From NCBI GenBank assembly GCA_023251775.1, contig JAHEYC010000002.1, positions 20,416 through 83,708 of the forward strand: a stretch of DNA of 63,293 nt, given 5' to 3'. The position numbers were made by a program, and so were the translations under genes. Under the pieces are notes generated by a model, which did not search any database, was not told where the DNA came from, and saw nothing but the letters and a program-made list of their open reading frames with translations. This document shows, piece by piece, positions 9,318 through 16,980 of this stretch; the first letter of the stretch is position 1; each line of letters starts with the position of its first letter. Source of the DNA: Sphingobacteriaceae bacterium. Its GTDB lineage: Bacteria; Bacteroidota; Bacteroidia; B-17B0; Aurantibacillaceae.

Positions 9318-9452
9318 TTACAGGTATATGCCTGCTTTTACCACACGCCGACACCATAAGCAGCAGCTAAGGTGGGATACGGTTTTTTGTTTTTGGGCAT
9401 ATTATTGGTTATAAATCATAAAGCCGGGTTAAGGGAACCCGGCTTTTTCTTT
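9316..9452 (+). ncRNA. Candidate structured small RNA (unrecognised family)
   Basis: About 135 nt between a good -7 box and a strong intrinsic terminator, with no ORF. Long-range pairing is visible: ATATGCC (9326-9332) with GGCATAT (9396-9402) encloses a second stem, TTTTACC (9336-9342) with GGTGGGA (9371-9377, using G-U pairs). The 3' end is a GC-rich hairpin plus T-run. The inner part AAGCAGC...CTAAGGTGG vaguely recalls the 3' side of SRP RNA domain IV, but the matching 5' side and GGAA loop are not found. The family therefore stays unassigned. Confidence 0.5.
9421..9452 (+). terminator. Intrinsic terminator of small RNA candidate
   Basis: AAGCCGGGTT / AACCCGGCTT stem with a short AAGGG-containing loop, followed by TTTTCTTTT. 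Confidence 0.85.
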
Positions 9453-9466
9453 TCAATTCCCATTAA

Positions 9467-9579
9467 GCCACTAATTACACGAATTTTCTCTAAGAACGGC
9501 ATTACTCAATATTACTCAAATCATTAGTGCAATAAATTTTATATATGAGAATTAGTGTTCAATTAGTGAAATTAGTGGC
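9467..9579. repeat. Palindromic intergenic repeat, CCACTAATT type
   Basis: The left arm GCCACTAATTACACGAATT and the right arm (read in reverse complement) GCCACTAATTTCACTAATTG are near-identical and flank a spacer of about 60 bp. Related palindromes occur at 20483-20572 and 60199-60301, and a looser one at 61930-62007. It sits between the small RNA and the TerB-DnaJ gene. Confidence 0.75.
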
Positions 9580-9601
9580 AAAAGAACCCACTGTTAAACC
9601 T

Positions 9602-9609
9602 TATATTTG
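9602..9609 (+). promoter_or_regulatory. -7 box TATATTTG
   Basis: A perfect TAnnTTTG box, 11 bp before the ATG of the TerB-DnaJ gene at 9621. Confidence 0.6.
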
Positions 9610-9620
9610 CAGCCAAATTT

Positions 9621-10385
9621 ATGTTCAAATTCATTGGGGCTATAGTAGGGTATTTTTTACTCGGACGGCATTTTTTTGGGATCATTATTGGTTTTGTAGT
9701 GGGATCGCTTGTTGATAGCTATGTTACTATTCAAGGCAAAATAAAGGCCGGAGCGAAACCGGAAGATATTTTCGAATATTATCGACAACATTCAAATCAA
9801 GGGAGAGGCGATTTTGCAACCATGCTTGTTACATTAGCAGCTGCAGTAATGCGCGCTGATGGAAAGGTATTAAAAAGCGAATTGGAATATTTGAAATCGT
9901 TTTTCACTCAGCAGTTTGGTCCGCAATTTACAAATGAGCATTTAAAAACCTTAAAACATTTTTTAGACGGTGGCACAATTCCTTTAGAACAAGTTTGCGC
10001 CGATATTCGTTTTAGAACTCAAGTGGAAGTTAGAATTCAATTATTGCATTTTTTATTTGGTATTGCAAGGGCCGATGGACATGTAGCAGAACAAGAATTG
10101 AATGTGATCCAAAATATTGCGCGATTGTTAGAGATCCCTAATTCCGATTTTGAAAGCGTGAAGAATATGTTTTACCGTAGCGTAAATTCGGATTATGCGG
10201 TATTGGGAATTGCAGCAACAGCAACAGAAGAAGAAATTAAAAAAGCCTATAGGCAAATGGCCATTCGTTATCATCCCGATAAAGTGGTGGCTATGGGCGA
10301 AGAATATCAAAAAGGCGCTAAAGAAAAATTTCAAATGATACAAGCCGCCTACGAGAATATCAAAAAAGCAAGAGGGATCGCTTAA
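9621..10385 (+). CDS. TerB-DnaJ (DjlA-like) co-chaperone
   Basis: Residues 4-30 form a glycine-rich hydrophobic membrane segment. Residues 65-175 form a TerB-like helical domain with the repeated acidic motif RADGKV/RADGHV. Residues 190-254 form a J-domain with the HPD tripeptide at 218-220. This order (membrane anchor, TerB, C-terminal J-domain) is that of DjlA, which recruits DnaK to the membrane. The HPD motif is intact, so DnaK stimulation is expected. It has its own promoter and converges on the patatin gene with a 4-bp overlap of stops. Confidence 0.9.
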   Translation: MFKFIGAIVGYFLLGRHFFGIIIGFVVGSLVDSYVTIQGKIKAGAKPEDIFEYYRQHSNQGRGDFATMLVTLAAAVMRADGKVLKSELEYLKSFFTQQFGPQFTNEHLKTLKHFLDGGTIPLEQVCADIRFRTQVEVRIQLLHFLFGIARADGHVAEQELNVIQNIARLLEIPNSDFESVKNMFYRSVNSDYAVLGIAATATEEEIKKAYRQMAIRYHPDKVVAMGEEYQKGAKEKFQMIQAAYENIKKARGIA

Positions 10386-11428
10386 ACTATAGTTTTATTT
10401 GCTAAGCCCGCTTTTACCAAGAATTTTTTTAGCTCATCCATTTTCTCAACTTTGTTAAGCACTTGTTTATTGGTTTCGTTAATGAGATAATCAGAGGCAG
10501 CTTTATCGGCGCGACTCATTTCGGCAAATTCTTCTTTTTCGATATTGATAGTAAGGCGAACATAATTTCCCGGAACCATCATCTCTTTCATTTCGTAATC
10601 GGTGGTTCTGTTCACACCACGCATCATCACATCGCTAATGCGCGTTGCCCAAAATAATTTTCCTTTATTCTTTGCTTCATCGGCGGTTATTTGTCCCGAA
10701 TAAGTTCCGGTGCCAATACTCAATACAAAAACCTGATCATAATCAATATCTCCTTTAACACTTGCATATCCATACTCGTTGTGGTTCTTAGAGAACTCTG
10801 ACAAAGCGCCCATCGAAGGATTATTGATGAACACACCCCCATCAATACACAAACGCTCCGGTTTTTCGCCATCATTTGGATAGTTCAGTTCAAATGCTGT
10901 GAGATAGGTTGGTCCGGCCGAAGTTGCGCGCGCAACCTGGTAAATAAGTATATTTTGATTTGGATCTTTTCGTGATGAACGAGATTTAAAAAATATGGGA
11001 ACGTTATTATTAAGATCGTACGCACAAACCATGATATTGGTAAGTGAATCATTTAATCGCGAATCTTTACACACATCTTGAAATACTGATTTAATACCAT
11101 CATCTTTGAACATTGGATGCAAAGCGCCATCAGCGGCTCCTAACATTCGTCCAAAAAATCCCGGAGGTGGAAAGATCTCTTTACCGCGATCAAGATAAAC
11201 GCTCATTAAATGATCGAGTGAATGTTTTGCGCCTGCATTTTTATCTTTTGGATCTTTAGGGATAGTGAGTGCGCTGGCGAGCAATCCGCCTGTGGATGTT
11301 CCTGCAATGAGATCAAAACTTTGCCAAATGGGTTTGCCGGTTAGTTCTTCAACTTTTTTTAGAATGGTAAGAGGCACTACGCCACGTAAACCGCCACCAT
11401 CAATGCTTAATATTTTAAATACTGCCAT
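10382..11428 (-). CDS. Patatin-like phospholipase
   Basis: Patatin/cPLA2-fold serine hydrolase. The oxyanion loop DGGGLRG is at residues 10-16, the nucleophile elbow GTSTG at 43-47 (Ser45) and the catalytic Asp in DGG at 196-198, so the Ser-Asp dyad is complete. There is no signal peptide. Close relatives act on membrane lipids, and some (CapV) are effectors of CBASS immunity. No cyclase or sensor gene is adjacent here, so a housekeeping lipid acyl hydrolase is the safer call. The small unknown gene at 11489 lies directly upstream in the same direction, 60 bp away. Confidence 0.9.
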   Translation of the reverse strand: MAVFKILSIDGGGLRGVVPLTILKKVEELTGKPIWQSFDLIAGTSTGGLLASALTIPKDPKDKNAGAKHSLDHLMSVYLDRGKEIFPPPGFFGRMLGAADGALHPMFKDDGIKSVFQDVCKDSRLNDSLTNIMVCAYDLNNNVPIFFKSRSSRKDPNQNILIYQVARATSAGPTYLTAFELNYPNDGEKPERLCIDGGVFINNPSMGALSEFSKNHNEYGYASVKGDIDYDQVFVLSIGTGTYSGQITADEAKNKGKLFWATRISDVMMRGVNRTTDYEMKEMMVPGNYVRLTINIEKEEFAEMSRADKAASDYLINETNKQVLNKVEKMDELKKFLVKAGLANKTIV

Positions 11429-11488
11429 ACGATCTGATTTTTGTTCAAACCAATATCCAAATAAAATTTTGCATGGACAAATTTTATC

Positions 11489-11800
11489 CTATAAATGATC
11501 AATGATAGCTTGGATAAGATCTGCCTTCGACTTTATTTGATCTTTTTTTATACGGCACGATTCAATAGAGCGTTCCAATTGCGTATCGCTGAGAGCGGGA
11601 ATATGTTTTCGCAAGCGAGCTGTCATGCTTTCAAAATCGAATGTATCAAAATCAAATTCTTCTTGTTTTAATTCAACTAATTCTTTCATGGTCTTTGTTT
11701 TTTTATGTTCTTGAATAGCATCATTGAGTTTGGTTGAATTATTGGCTTCAACAAACATCAAAATGAATTTTACGCTATCTTCTTTAAGCTCTATGGTCAT
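11489..11800 (-). CDS. Small hypothetical protein upstream of patatin
   Basis: 103 residues, acidic, helical and cytosolic, with no recognised domain. Its C-terminal half (RLRKHIPALSDTQLERSIES...) is a plausible helical bundle. It reads in the same direction as the patatin gene with a 60-bp gap and may be co-transcribed with it. The start ATG is well placed and no other candidate is better. Coding status is supported by a clean ORF and composition like its neighbours, not by homology. Confidence 0.6.
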   Translation of the reverse strand: MTIELKEDSVKFILMFVEANNSTKLNDAIQEHKKTKTMKELVELKQEEFDFDTFDFESMTARLRKHIPALSDTQLERSIESCRIKKDQIKSKADLIQAIIDHL

Positions 11801-11830
11801 AGATATGCGTAAAGTTATTGCTGCTTATTT

Positions 11831-11894
11831 TTGTCGTCAAGCGTAAAACTACCTGACTTTCATAGGTAGTTTTACCCTATTTTTTTGACGACAA
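11831..11894. repeat. Nested 64-bp inverted repeat
   Basis: Outer arms TTGTCGTCAA (11831-11840) and TTGACGACAA (11885-11894) enclose perfect 12-bp inner arms GTAAAACTACCT (11843-11854) and AGGTAGTTTTAC (11864-11875) around a 9-bp loop. On the plus strand a run of seven T follows the inner stem, but no rightward gene ends here. See findings. Confidence 0.8.
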
Positions 11895-11933
11895 GAGGAG
11901 GTTTTAGATTATTTAGTAAAAAGTGGGCAGGAA

Positions 11934-12350
11934 TTAAACGTCGATAAAGATCTCGGATATTTTTTGATTGTCGAAAAAAATGGTCACACCTGCTTCTTGA
12001 AACACCAATTGTTTTTCTCCCCAATCTTTATCCATTTCATGATCTTTGAATCCGTTCTTTGTAAAAAGATCGATCAGTTCGGACTCGTTAAGTTTAAAAA
12101 TTTCTTCTCCAAATAATTTAAAAGAAGGATCAGAAACTGCGATGCAAAGTAATTGTTGGACATTGAAAAAAAGAGTTAGATGAAGGCTGTTGAAATAATA
12201 AGTAAACGACTCTTCTCCGAAGTTGTTATTTTGATTCGATTCTATCTCATCGGGTTCTTGCAAAATTGAAATTACCGAAGAAGGCGTGATATCCTCTAAA
12301 GCCACGCCACACAAGCGTTTTGCGGGTTCAAATTCAAAAAAAATAGCCAT
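11934..12350 (-). CDS. Hypothetical protein, 138 residues
   Basis: Unrecognised cytosolic protein. The ORF can begin at a TTG at 12365, but the ATG at 12350 (MAIFFEFEPAKRLCG) looks better. It is acidic with mixed alpha/beta character; the sequence ELIDLFTKNGFKDHEMDKDWG suggests a compact globular domain. It stands alone between the nested hairpin and the tRNA-Lys, facing left. Confidence 0.6.
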   Translation of the reverse strand: MAIFFEFEPAKRLCGVALEDITPSSVISILQEPDEIESNQNNNFGEESFTYYFNSLHLTLFFNVQQLLCIAVSDPSFKLFGEEIFKLNESELIDLFTKNGFKDHEMDKDWGEKQLVFQEAGVTIFFDNQKISEIFIDV

Positions 12351-12439
12351 GTTCGTGTTGTTCAAAATGCGTTAAAAACTAAACGAAGTTAAGACTAAAA
12401 ATAAGCCCAAAATAATTTTTGTAGATTAAATAATGGTGG

Positions 12440-12447
12440 TATATTTG
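12440..12447 (+). promoter_or_regulatory. Promoter of tRNA-Lys
   Basis: A TATATTTG -7 box with TTTG at 12418-12421, an 18-bp spacer. This is the most complete Bacteroidota -33/-7 promoter in the window. The tRNA begins 25 bp downstream. Confidence 0.75.
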
Positions 12448-12472
12448 CACCCTCGATTTTAACAATCGTGAT

Positions 12473-12545
12473 GATTCCGTAGCTCAGCTGGTAGAGCATT
12501 ACACTTTTAATGTAGGGGTCCTGGGTTCGAATCCCAGCGGGATCA
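12473..12545 (+). tRNA. tRNA-Lys(TTT)
   Basis: A full cloverleaf can be drawn. The acceptor is GATTCCG/CGGGATC, the D arm GCTC...GAGC, and the anticodon stem TTACA/TGTAG with loop CTTTTAA (anticodon TTT). The T arm is CTGGG/CCCAG with loop TTCGAAT, and the discriminator is A. The CCA end is not encoded (the next bases are CGG), so it needs the CCA-adding enzyme. Confidence 0.97.
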
Positions 12546-12561
12546 CGGGTAAGACAAAAAA

Positions 12562-12586
12562 GGCCACACGCAGTGTGGCTTTTTTT
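12562..12586 (+). terminator. Terminator after tRNA-Lys
   Basis: GCCACAC (12563-12569), loop GCA, GTGTGGC (12573-12579), then TTTTTTT. Confidence 0.9.
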
Positions 12587-12637
12587 ATTTTGTACTGAAT
12601 CGTTGAAAGCTTGCTTTCAAACGGTGAAGTACAAAAT
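12587..12637. repeat. Imperfect hairpin between two terminators
   Basis: The arms ATTTTGTACT (12587-12596) and AGTACAAAAT (12628-12637) are perfect complements. They contain an inner pair, TTGAAAGC (12603-12610) and GCTTTCAA (12613-12620). It sits directly after the tRNA-Lys terminator. Confidence 0.8.
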
Positions 12638-12644
12638 AAAAAAA

Positions 12645-12666
12645 CGATCCCAAAGGGATCGACTTT
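12645..12666. terminator. Bidirectional terminator-like hairpin
   Basis: CGATCCC (12645-12651), loop AAA, GGGATCG (12655-12661). A T-run follows on the plus strand and a longer one on the minus strand. Confidence 0.65.
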
Positions 12667-12739
12667 TTGTATTGCAACCCTGACATGCCCTCTTGGGATC
12701 AGCGCAGCTAATCCATACATTCAAACCATTCAACAAAAA

Positions 12740-12763
12740 AACCGAACTCTTCCGAATTCGGTT
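12740..12763 (-). terminator. Terminator of the C10 peptidase gene
   Basis: On the minus strand AACCGAA and TTCGGTT pair and are followed by a run of T. It lies 22 bp past the stop of the leftward peptidase gene. Confidence 0.85.
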
Positions 12764-12784
12764 CTCTAAATAAAAATAACACTT

Positions 12785-14305
12785 CTAATTCCTTATCACC
12801 ATCAATTTCTTAGAATTCCCATTTATCTTCAAATAATACATTCCATTATTCAGCGAACTGATATCAATATGTTCTTTGTTCGATCTTATCACATCGTGTA
12901 ATAATATTCTTCCTAATTCATCTGTGATCGTGTAGGTATTCGTTATTAATTCATCTGATAACTCAACATCAACAAAATTAGTAGCAGGATTTGGATACAC
13001 CTTTAAACGAATGGCATTTTCTGAATTATAATTTTGTACAAACGTAGTAACCGTTGAAACATAAGCTGCTTGCGTTACAGGAATTGAATCGGTATACGCA
13101 TTTACTTTTACGATCACCCAACCATTTCTACTTACTGTTGCACTATTGGCTGAAGCAGTCACACTAAATGTAGCGTTACCCGAACCGGTTGTAGTTGATA
13201 AACTTAGCCAGCTATCAGGTGTTGTTACTGTCCATGTTCCAAAACTCGCGTAGGTAAGATTAGCTAATTGCGTTGCACCTGCCGCAATATAATTCAAAGG
13301 CGAAGGATTAACACTTAAAGGAGATGCATCTTGTTTTACAACAATAGTGCGTGTTGTACTTGCGTTTTGAATAACAATATAACCATAACGAATGGCGCCG
13401 TTATTTACTGAAGCGTTAAATGTTCCATTGTTGCTAAAATCATAATATCCCGGAGTTCCGGTTGTAATATTTGGTGATATCCATGCTTGCGCACTGTTCA
13501 CAGTAAAATTAGAAAGCGAGGTGAAGTCCATCGACTGATTGGTACATGAATTTGAACCGATCGAAATTGTATCTTTTGCCGATTCAAGTGTACCACTTAA
13601 TGGCATGATATTGAACATGAAATTACCCGGAGTAAAATTACCTGCCGCATTTGTTACAGATGTGATCGCATAATAGCCATTGTAAGTTCCACTCCATCCA
13701 AAATTCACATGAAATTGGTTAGAGGCATTGTAACCATCTATTACATAAAAATGCGCGCCGCCTTTGGTAAATACCGGTCGACCTGCATCCAATTCAGCTT
13801 TTAAAGCTATGATAAGATCACCGGTTGTTGCAAACATGAACGATGCGGTGTTGTACATTTTTGGAGAGTATGCAAAATATTTTTTCAAAATAGTACCGTC
13901 AAAAAATGAAGTTGAATTTGTATTACTCCATTGCATATCGCATGCTACTCCCAAATTGTACATTAATTTTGCAACTTCAGTATTGGCCGATGTTACATTA
14001 GTTGGCATGGCCGCAAAACTATAGGTTTGCGCTCCAAAATTTACACAGTTAGTTGTAAAATTGCTATTGCAATGCGTTCCGCCAATTCCATTCGCCGGCC
14101 AGCTATAATATTTGCATATCATGGCCAAAGCTGTTGCATTGCAGCCCGTATAGGCTCTTCCGCAACTACCGCCCGAAGAAACTGTTGGCGTTTGTGCGTT
14201 ATAATAGCAGGTTTGATTCCATGTTGCTGTTACAAATGGCGCTACCTGTGCGTTTACCGTAACTGTTGAAAAGATCAATAAAGTTATGAGGGCTAAAGCT
14301 TTCAT
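12785..14305 (-). CDS. Secreted C10 (streptopain-like) cysteine peptidase, T9SS cargo
   Basis: Signal peptide (1-19, ending VNA-Q), then a peptidase C10 domain. The nucleophile is Cys55 in TGCNATALAMICKYY, the catalytic His is His185 in GGAHFYVIDGY, and the conserved HVNFGWSG is at 199-206. Two BACON-like beta domains follow (about 240-430). A type A T9SS sorting domain with VYPNPATNFV ends in KKLMVIRN. The protein is predicted to be exported through the outer membrane and anchored or released. Unusually, the catalytic domain starts right after the signal peptide, with no recognisable propeptide. It has its own terminator and probably its own transcript. Confidence 0.92.
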   Translation of the reverse strand: MKALALITLLIFSTVTVNAQVAPFVTATWNQTCYYNAQTPTVSSGGSCGRAYTGCNATALAMICKYYSWPANGIGGTHCNSNFTTNCVNFGAQTYSFAAMPTNVTSANTEVAKLMYNLGVACDMQWSNTNSTSFFDGTILKKYFAYSPKMYNTASFMFATTGDLIIALKAELDAGRPVFTKGGAHFYVIDGYNASNQFHVNFGWSGTYNGYYAITSVTNAAGNFTPGNFMFNIMPLSGTLESAKDTISIGSNSCTNQSMDFTSLSNFTVNSAQAWISPNITTGTPGYYDFSNNGTFNASVNNGAIRYGYIVIQNASTTRTIVVKQDASPLSVNPSPLNYIAAGATQLANLTYASFGTWTVTTPDSWLSLSTTTGSGNATFSVTASANSATVSRNGWVIVKVNAYTDSIPVTQAAYVSTVTTFVQNYNSENAIRLKVYPNPATNFVDVELSDELITNTYTITDELGRILLHDVIRSNKEHIDISSLNNGMYYLKINGNSKKLMVIRN

Positions 14306-14415
14306 TTTGTATAGTTTTATTAAACAAATTTAAAGCGTCAAAAGGTACATTTCTTACATTTTATCCCAAGTGCAAAAATCCTATCCCAAATGCTTAAAAA
14401 CACCTAATTTTAGTC

Positions 14416-14423
14416 TAGATTTG
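14416..14423 (+). promoter_or_regulatory. -7 box TAGATTTG
   Basis: Fits TAnnTTTG and lies 9 bp before the chosen ATG (14433) of the sensor kinase gene. This supports that start over the upstream in-frame ATG at 14370. Confidence 0.5.
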
Positions 14424-14432
14424 AGTTTTACT

Positions 14433-16250
14433 ATGAATAAAAGGGTAATAATAGCGGTTTTGATGGTCCTTTTGGTAGGCATCACCTGTCCTTTATTTTC
14501 CTCAAATCCCATTGATTCGCTTTCAAAGGCCATCAAGTCTTGTTCGGTTGATAGTTTAAAATACAAACTCATCATGCGCTTAACGAGTGTGTATGTTTCC
14601 GAAAATAATTATCCCATGGCAAAACAATTAGCCATAGAAGCAAATCAGATAGCAATTAGGTCAAAAAATTCCGATCTTATTATTCAAAGTAATACGCGTT
14701 TGGGATTTGTATATCGCGAATTGAATATGTACGATTCGGCATTTACCTATTTGTTCAAAAATGTGGAGCTGGCAGAATCAAAAAAAGATGAAAAGTTAGA
14801 AGCAGATGCTTATACCAATGTGGGCGCTTTATTTTTGCGAATGAAGAATTATAATAAAGCAGATTTTTATTATAGCAAAGCCTTGAAACTAAAAGAGGGA
14901 ACAAAAGATGCGCGGGCAATTGCCGAGATCTACAGTAAACTTGGAACCATAAACGTAGCACAAAAAAAATACGATGAAGCGTTGACGTATTTGTCCAAAG
15001 CAGAAAAATTGATCGAAGGATTAAAAGAGCCCATGATGCTGGCAAATATTTATGGAAATCTCGGACGTATCCATTTGGATAAAGATGATCCGGATAAAGC
15101 CATTGCTTATTTTGAAAAGACCGAGAAACTCGGAAAACAATTCAATTCCGATCAGATCCTTACGCGATGTTATTCCTTTTTGTCGCGAGCTTACTTGGAT
15201 AAATACAAAAAAGACCAATCAAGTTCCTCTTTAAATAAAGCGCAATATTATGGCGAAGAGAATTATAAGATCGTTGATCGTGTGGAGGATGATAATGCCA
15301 AATGTGTGGCCGCAGGAAGTTTGTATAATATCCATAAACTCAAAGGGAATGCAAAAGAAGCATTAAAATATCACGAGATCTATACAACGCTCAATGATAC
15401 CTTAACTCAATCGGAAAATAATAAATACGTTGCAGATATTAATTTTAAATATGAAACGGATAAGCAAGATCGCATCATTAAACAAATAAATCTTGATCGC
15501 GAGAAAAAGGAATTGGAGTTGGAAGTTGAAAAACAACGGTCGCGCAATAATATGTATATCGCCTTGTTCATTATTGTTACCGTTGTTTTAGGCGGAGGAT
15601 TATTCTTTAATTCGTACAAACAAAAGCAACAAAGGGCTTTAATTCAATTGGAAAATGAGAAACTGATCTCGGATATTAATTTCTTAAAGGCGCAAGTGGA
15701 TCCTCATACCATATTCAATACCATCAATACAATTCACGGGCAGTTAGCGGTTGATGTAAAGAGTGGCAGAGATAATCTAGTGAAATTTTCGGAGCTGATG
15801 CATTATCAGCTGTACGAGTGTAATGATAAATTAGTGGATGTGGAAAAGGAGATCCAACATCTTGAAAAATATATTGATCTACAAAAATTAAGAAGATCGG
15901 GAAAAATAGAACTTGAGTGTTCCATTGATCCTAATTTGAAGGAACTATTTGTGGCACCACTGTTATTTATTCCCCTTGTAGAAAATGCTTTCAAATATGT
16001 AAGCAATAATACTTCGGGAAACTATTTCATTAAAATTGATCTTACGCGAAATGATAATAAAATAAGATTCACTTGTACGAATTCCTGTCTCAAAAAAAGT
16101 GATCAGCCGCAAATAAAACGAAAGAGTGGGGGAATTGGTTTAGATAATTTAAAAAAGAGATTGAACGCAACCTATAACGATAAACATACATTAGTGATCG
16201 CACATGGTGAAGAAACATTTACTACAGAATTAGAAATTTATGTCGACTAA
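14433..16250 (+). CDS. TPR-containing LytS-type sensor histidine kinase
   Basis: The start is taken at MNKRVIIAVLMVLLVG because it gives a normal signal peptide and sits just after a -7 box; an in-frame ATG lies 63 bp upstream. About 330 residues of periplasmic TPR repeats lead to one transmembrane helix near residues 374-393. The His_kinase (PF06580) domain has phospho-acceptor His about 425 in QVDPHTIFNTIN, N-box LVENAFKYV and G-box GGIGLDNLKKRL. It overlaps the response regulator gene by 11 bp and certainly forms a two-component pair with it. The signal sensed is unknown; TPRs suggest protein-protein sensing in the periplasm. Confidence 0.92.
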   Translation: MNKRVIIAVLMVLLVGITCPLFSSNPIDSLSKAIKSCSVDSLKYKLIMRLTSVYVSENNYPMAKQLAIEANQIAIRSKNSDLIIQSNTRLGFVYRELNMYDSAFTYLFKNVELAESKKDEKLEADAYTNVGALFLRMKNYNKADFYYSKALKLKEGTKDARAIAEIYSKLGTINVAQKKYDEALTYLSKAEKLIEGLKEPMMLANIYGNLGRIHLDKDDPDKAIAYFEKTEKLGKQFNSDQILTRCYSFLSRAYLDKYKKDQSSSSLNKAQYYGEENYKIVDRVEDDNAKCVAAGSLYNIHKLKGNAKEALKYHEIYTTLNDTLTQSENNKYVADINFKYETDKQDRIIKQINLDREKKELELEVEKQRSRNNMYIALFIIVTVVLGGGLFFNSYKQKQQRALIQLENEKLISDINFLKAQVDPHTIFNTINTIHGQLAVDVKSGRDNLVKFSELMHYQLYECNDKLVDVEKEIQHLEKYIDLQKLRRSGKIELECSIDPNLKELFVAPLLFIPLVENAFKYVSNNTSGNYFIKIDLTRNDNKIRFTCTNSCLKKSDQPQIKRKSGGIGLDNLKKRLNATYNDKHTLVIAHGEETFTTELEIYVD

Positions 16251-16938
16251 GTTAAAAGCCATAATTATTGATGATGAGCCTTTTGCTATTGAAGGACTCA
16301 AAGCATTGCTAACTGAAAATAACGATCTGGAATTTATAAGGTCTTTTGAAAATCCCTTAGAAGCCATGGCATTTCTTAAAACAGAAAAGGTAGATCTTAT
16401 GTTCTTGGATATTGAAATGCCGGAATTGTCGGGACTCGATCTTTTAAGATCCTTAGAAACACATCCGGTTACAATTATCACCAGTGCAAATCCTCAATAT
16501 GCCTTAGAAGGTTTTGAGTTGGATGTGCTCGACTATTTAGTTAAACCTATTTCGGGCGAGCGCTTAGCTAAAGCAGTTTCAAAAGCAAAGGAATATATTG
16601 AATTAAGAAAGAATAGCGCAGTATCAACAACGTATTTATTTGTAAAGTGCGAAAAAGTAATTGAGAAGATAATGCTGGATGATATTTTATATATTGAGAG
16701 TTTACATAATTACGTAGCGCTCCATACAAAAATGAAACGTTATGTCACCTATAATAGTTTAAAGAATTTGGAAGCCGAATTGCCTGAAGGTAAATTCATA
16801 AAAATTCAAAAATCGTTCATTGTGGCCATCAATAAAATTTCGGCTGTAGAGGATTCTCATGTGCTTATTGAAAAGATGAAATTGCCTATAAGCAGAGCAA
16901 AAAAAGAAGAAGTTTTGAGCATTATTCGCAAGGGATAA
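16240..16938 (+). CDS. LytTR response regulator
   Basis: N-terminal receiver domain with acidic pair IIDDEP and phospho-acceptor Asp57 in MFLDIEMPE; Lys in YLVKPIS completes the active site. The C-terminal LytTR DNA-binding domain runs from about residue 130 to 230, with the typical ILYIESLHNYV and FIKIQKSFIVAINKI. It overlaps the upstream kinase by 11 bp, indicating translational coupling. Targets cannot be read here. Confidence 0.95.
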   Translation: MSTKLKAIIIDDEPFAIEGLKALLTENNDLEFIRSFENPLEAMAFLKTEKVDLMFLDIEMPELSGLDLLRSLETHPVTIITSANPQYALEGFELDVLDYLVKPISGERLAKAVSKAKEYIELRKNSAVSTTYLFVKCEKVIEKIMLDDILYIESLHNYVALHTKMKRYVTYNSLKNLEAELPEGKFIKIQKSFIVAINKISAVEDSHVLIEKMKLPISRAKKEEVLSIIRKG

Positions 16939-16953
16939 TATCCTATTAAATCG

Positions 16954-16961
16954 TATATTTG
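16954..16961 (+). promoter_or_regulatory. -7 box TATATTTG
   Basis: A perfect TAnnTTTG box, 19 bp before the aminotransferase ATG. Confidence 0.65.
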
Positions 16962-16980
16962 TAGCACAAAAATTAATACC

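Noticed and set aside
9336-9377. Possible SRP RNA domain IV
   Set aside because: The 3' side (AAGCAGC...CTAAGG) is suggestive, but the complementary 5' strand and the GGAA-type tetraloop are missing.
10382-11428. CBASS effector CapV
   Set aside because: The fold and catalytic residues fit, but no CD-NTase, HORMA, TRIP13 or ubiquitin-like gene is nearby.
12499-12720. 73-codon minus-strand ORF ending IPLGFEPRTPTLKV
   Set aside because: It reads antisense through tRNA-Lys and its terminators; this C-terminal peptide is a well-known artefact of tRNA antisense translation.
14370-14432. N-terminal extension of the TPR/LytS kinase
   Set aside because: The in-frame upstream ATG would place a polar peptide before an obvious signal sequence and lies upstream of the -7 box.
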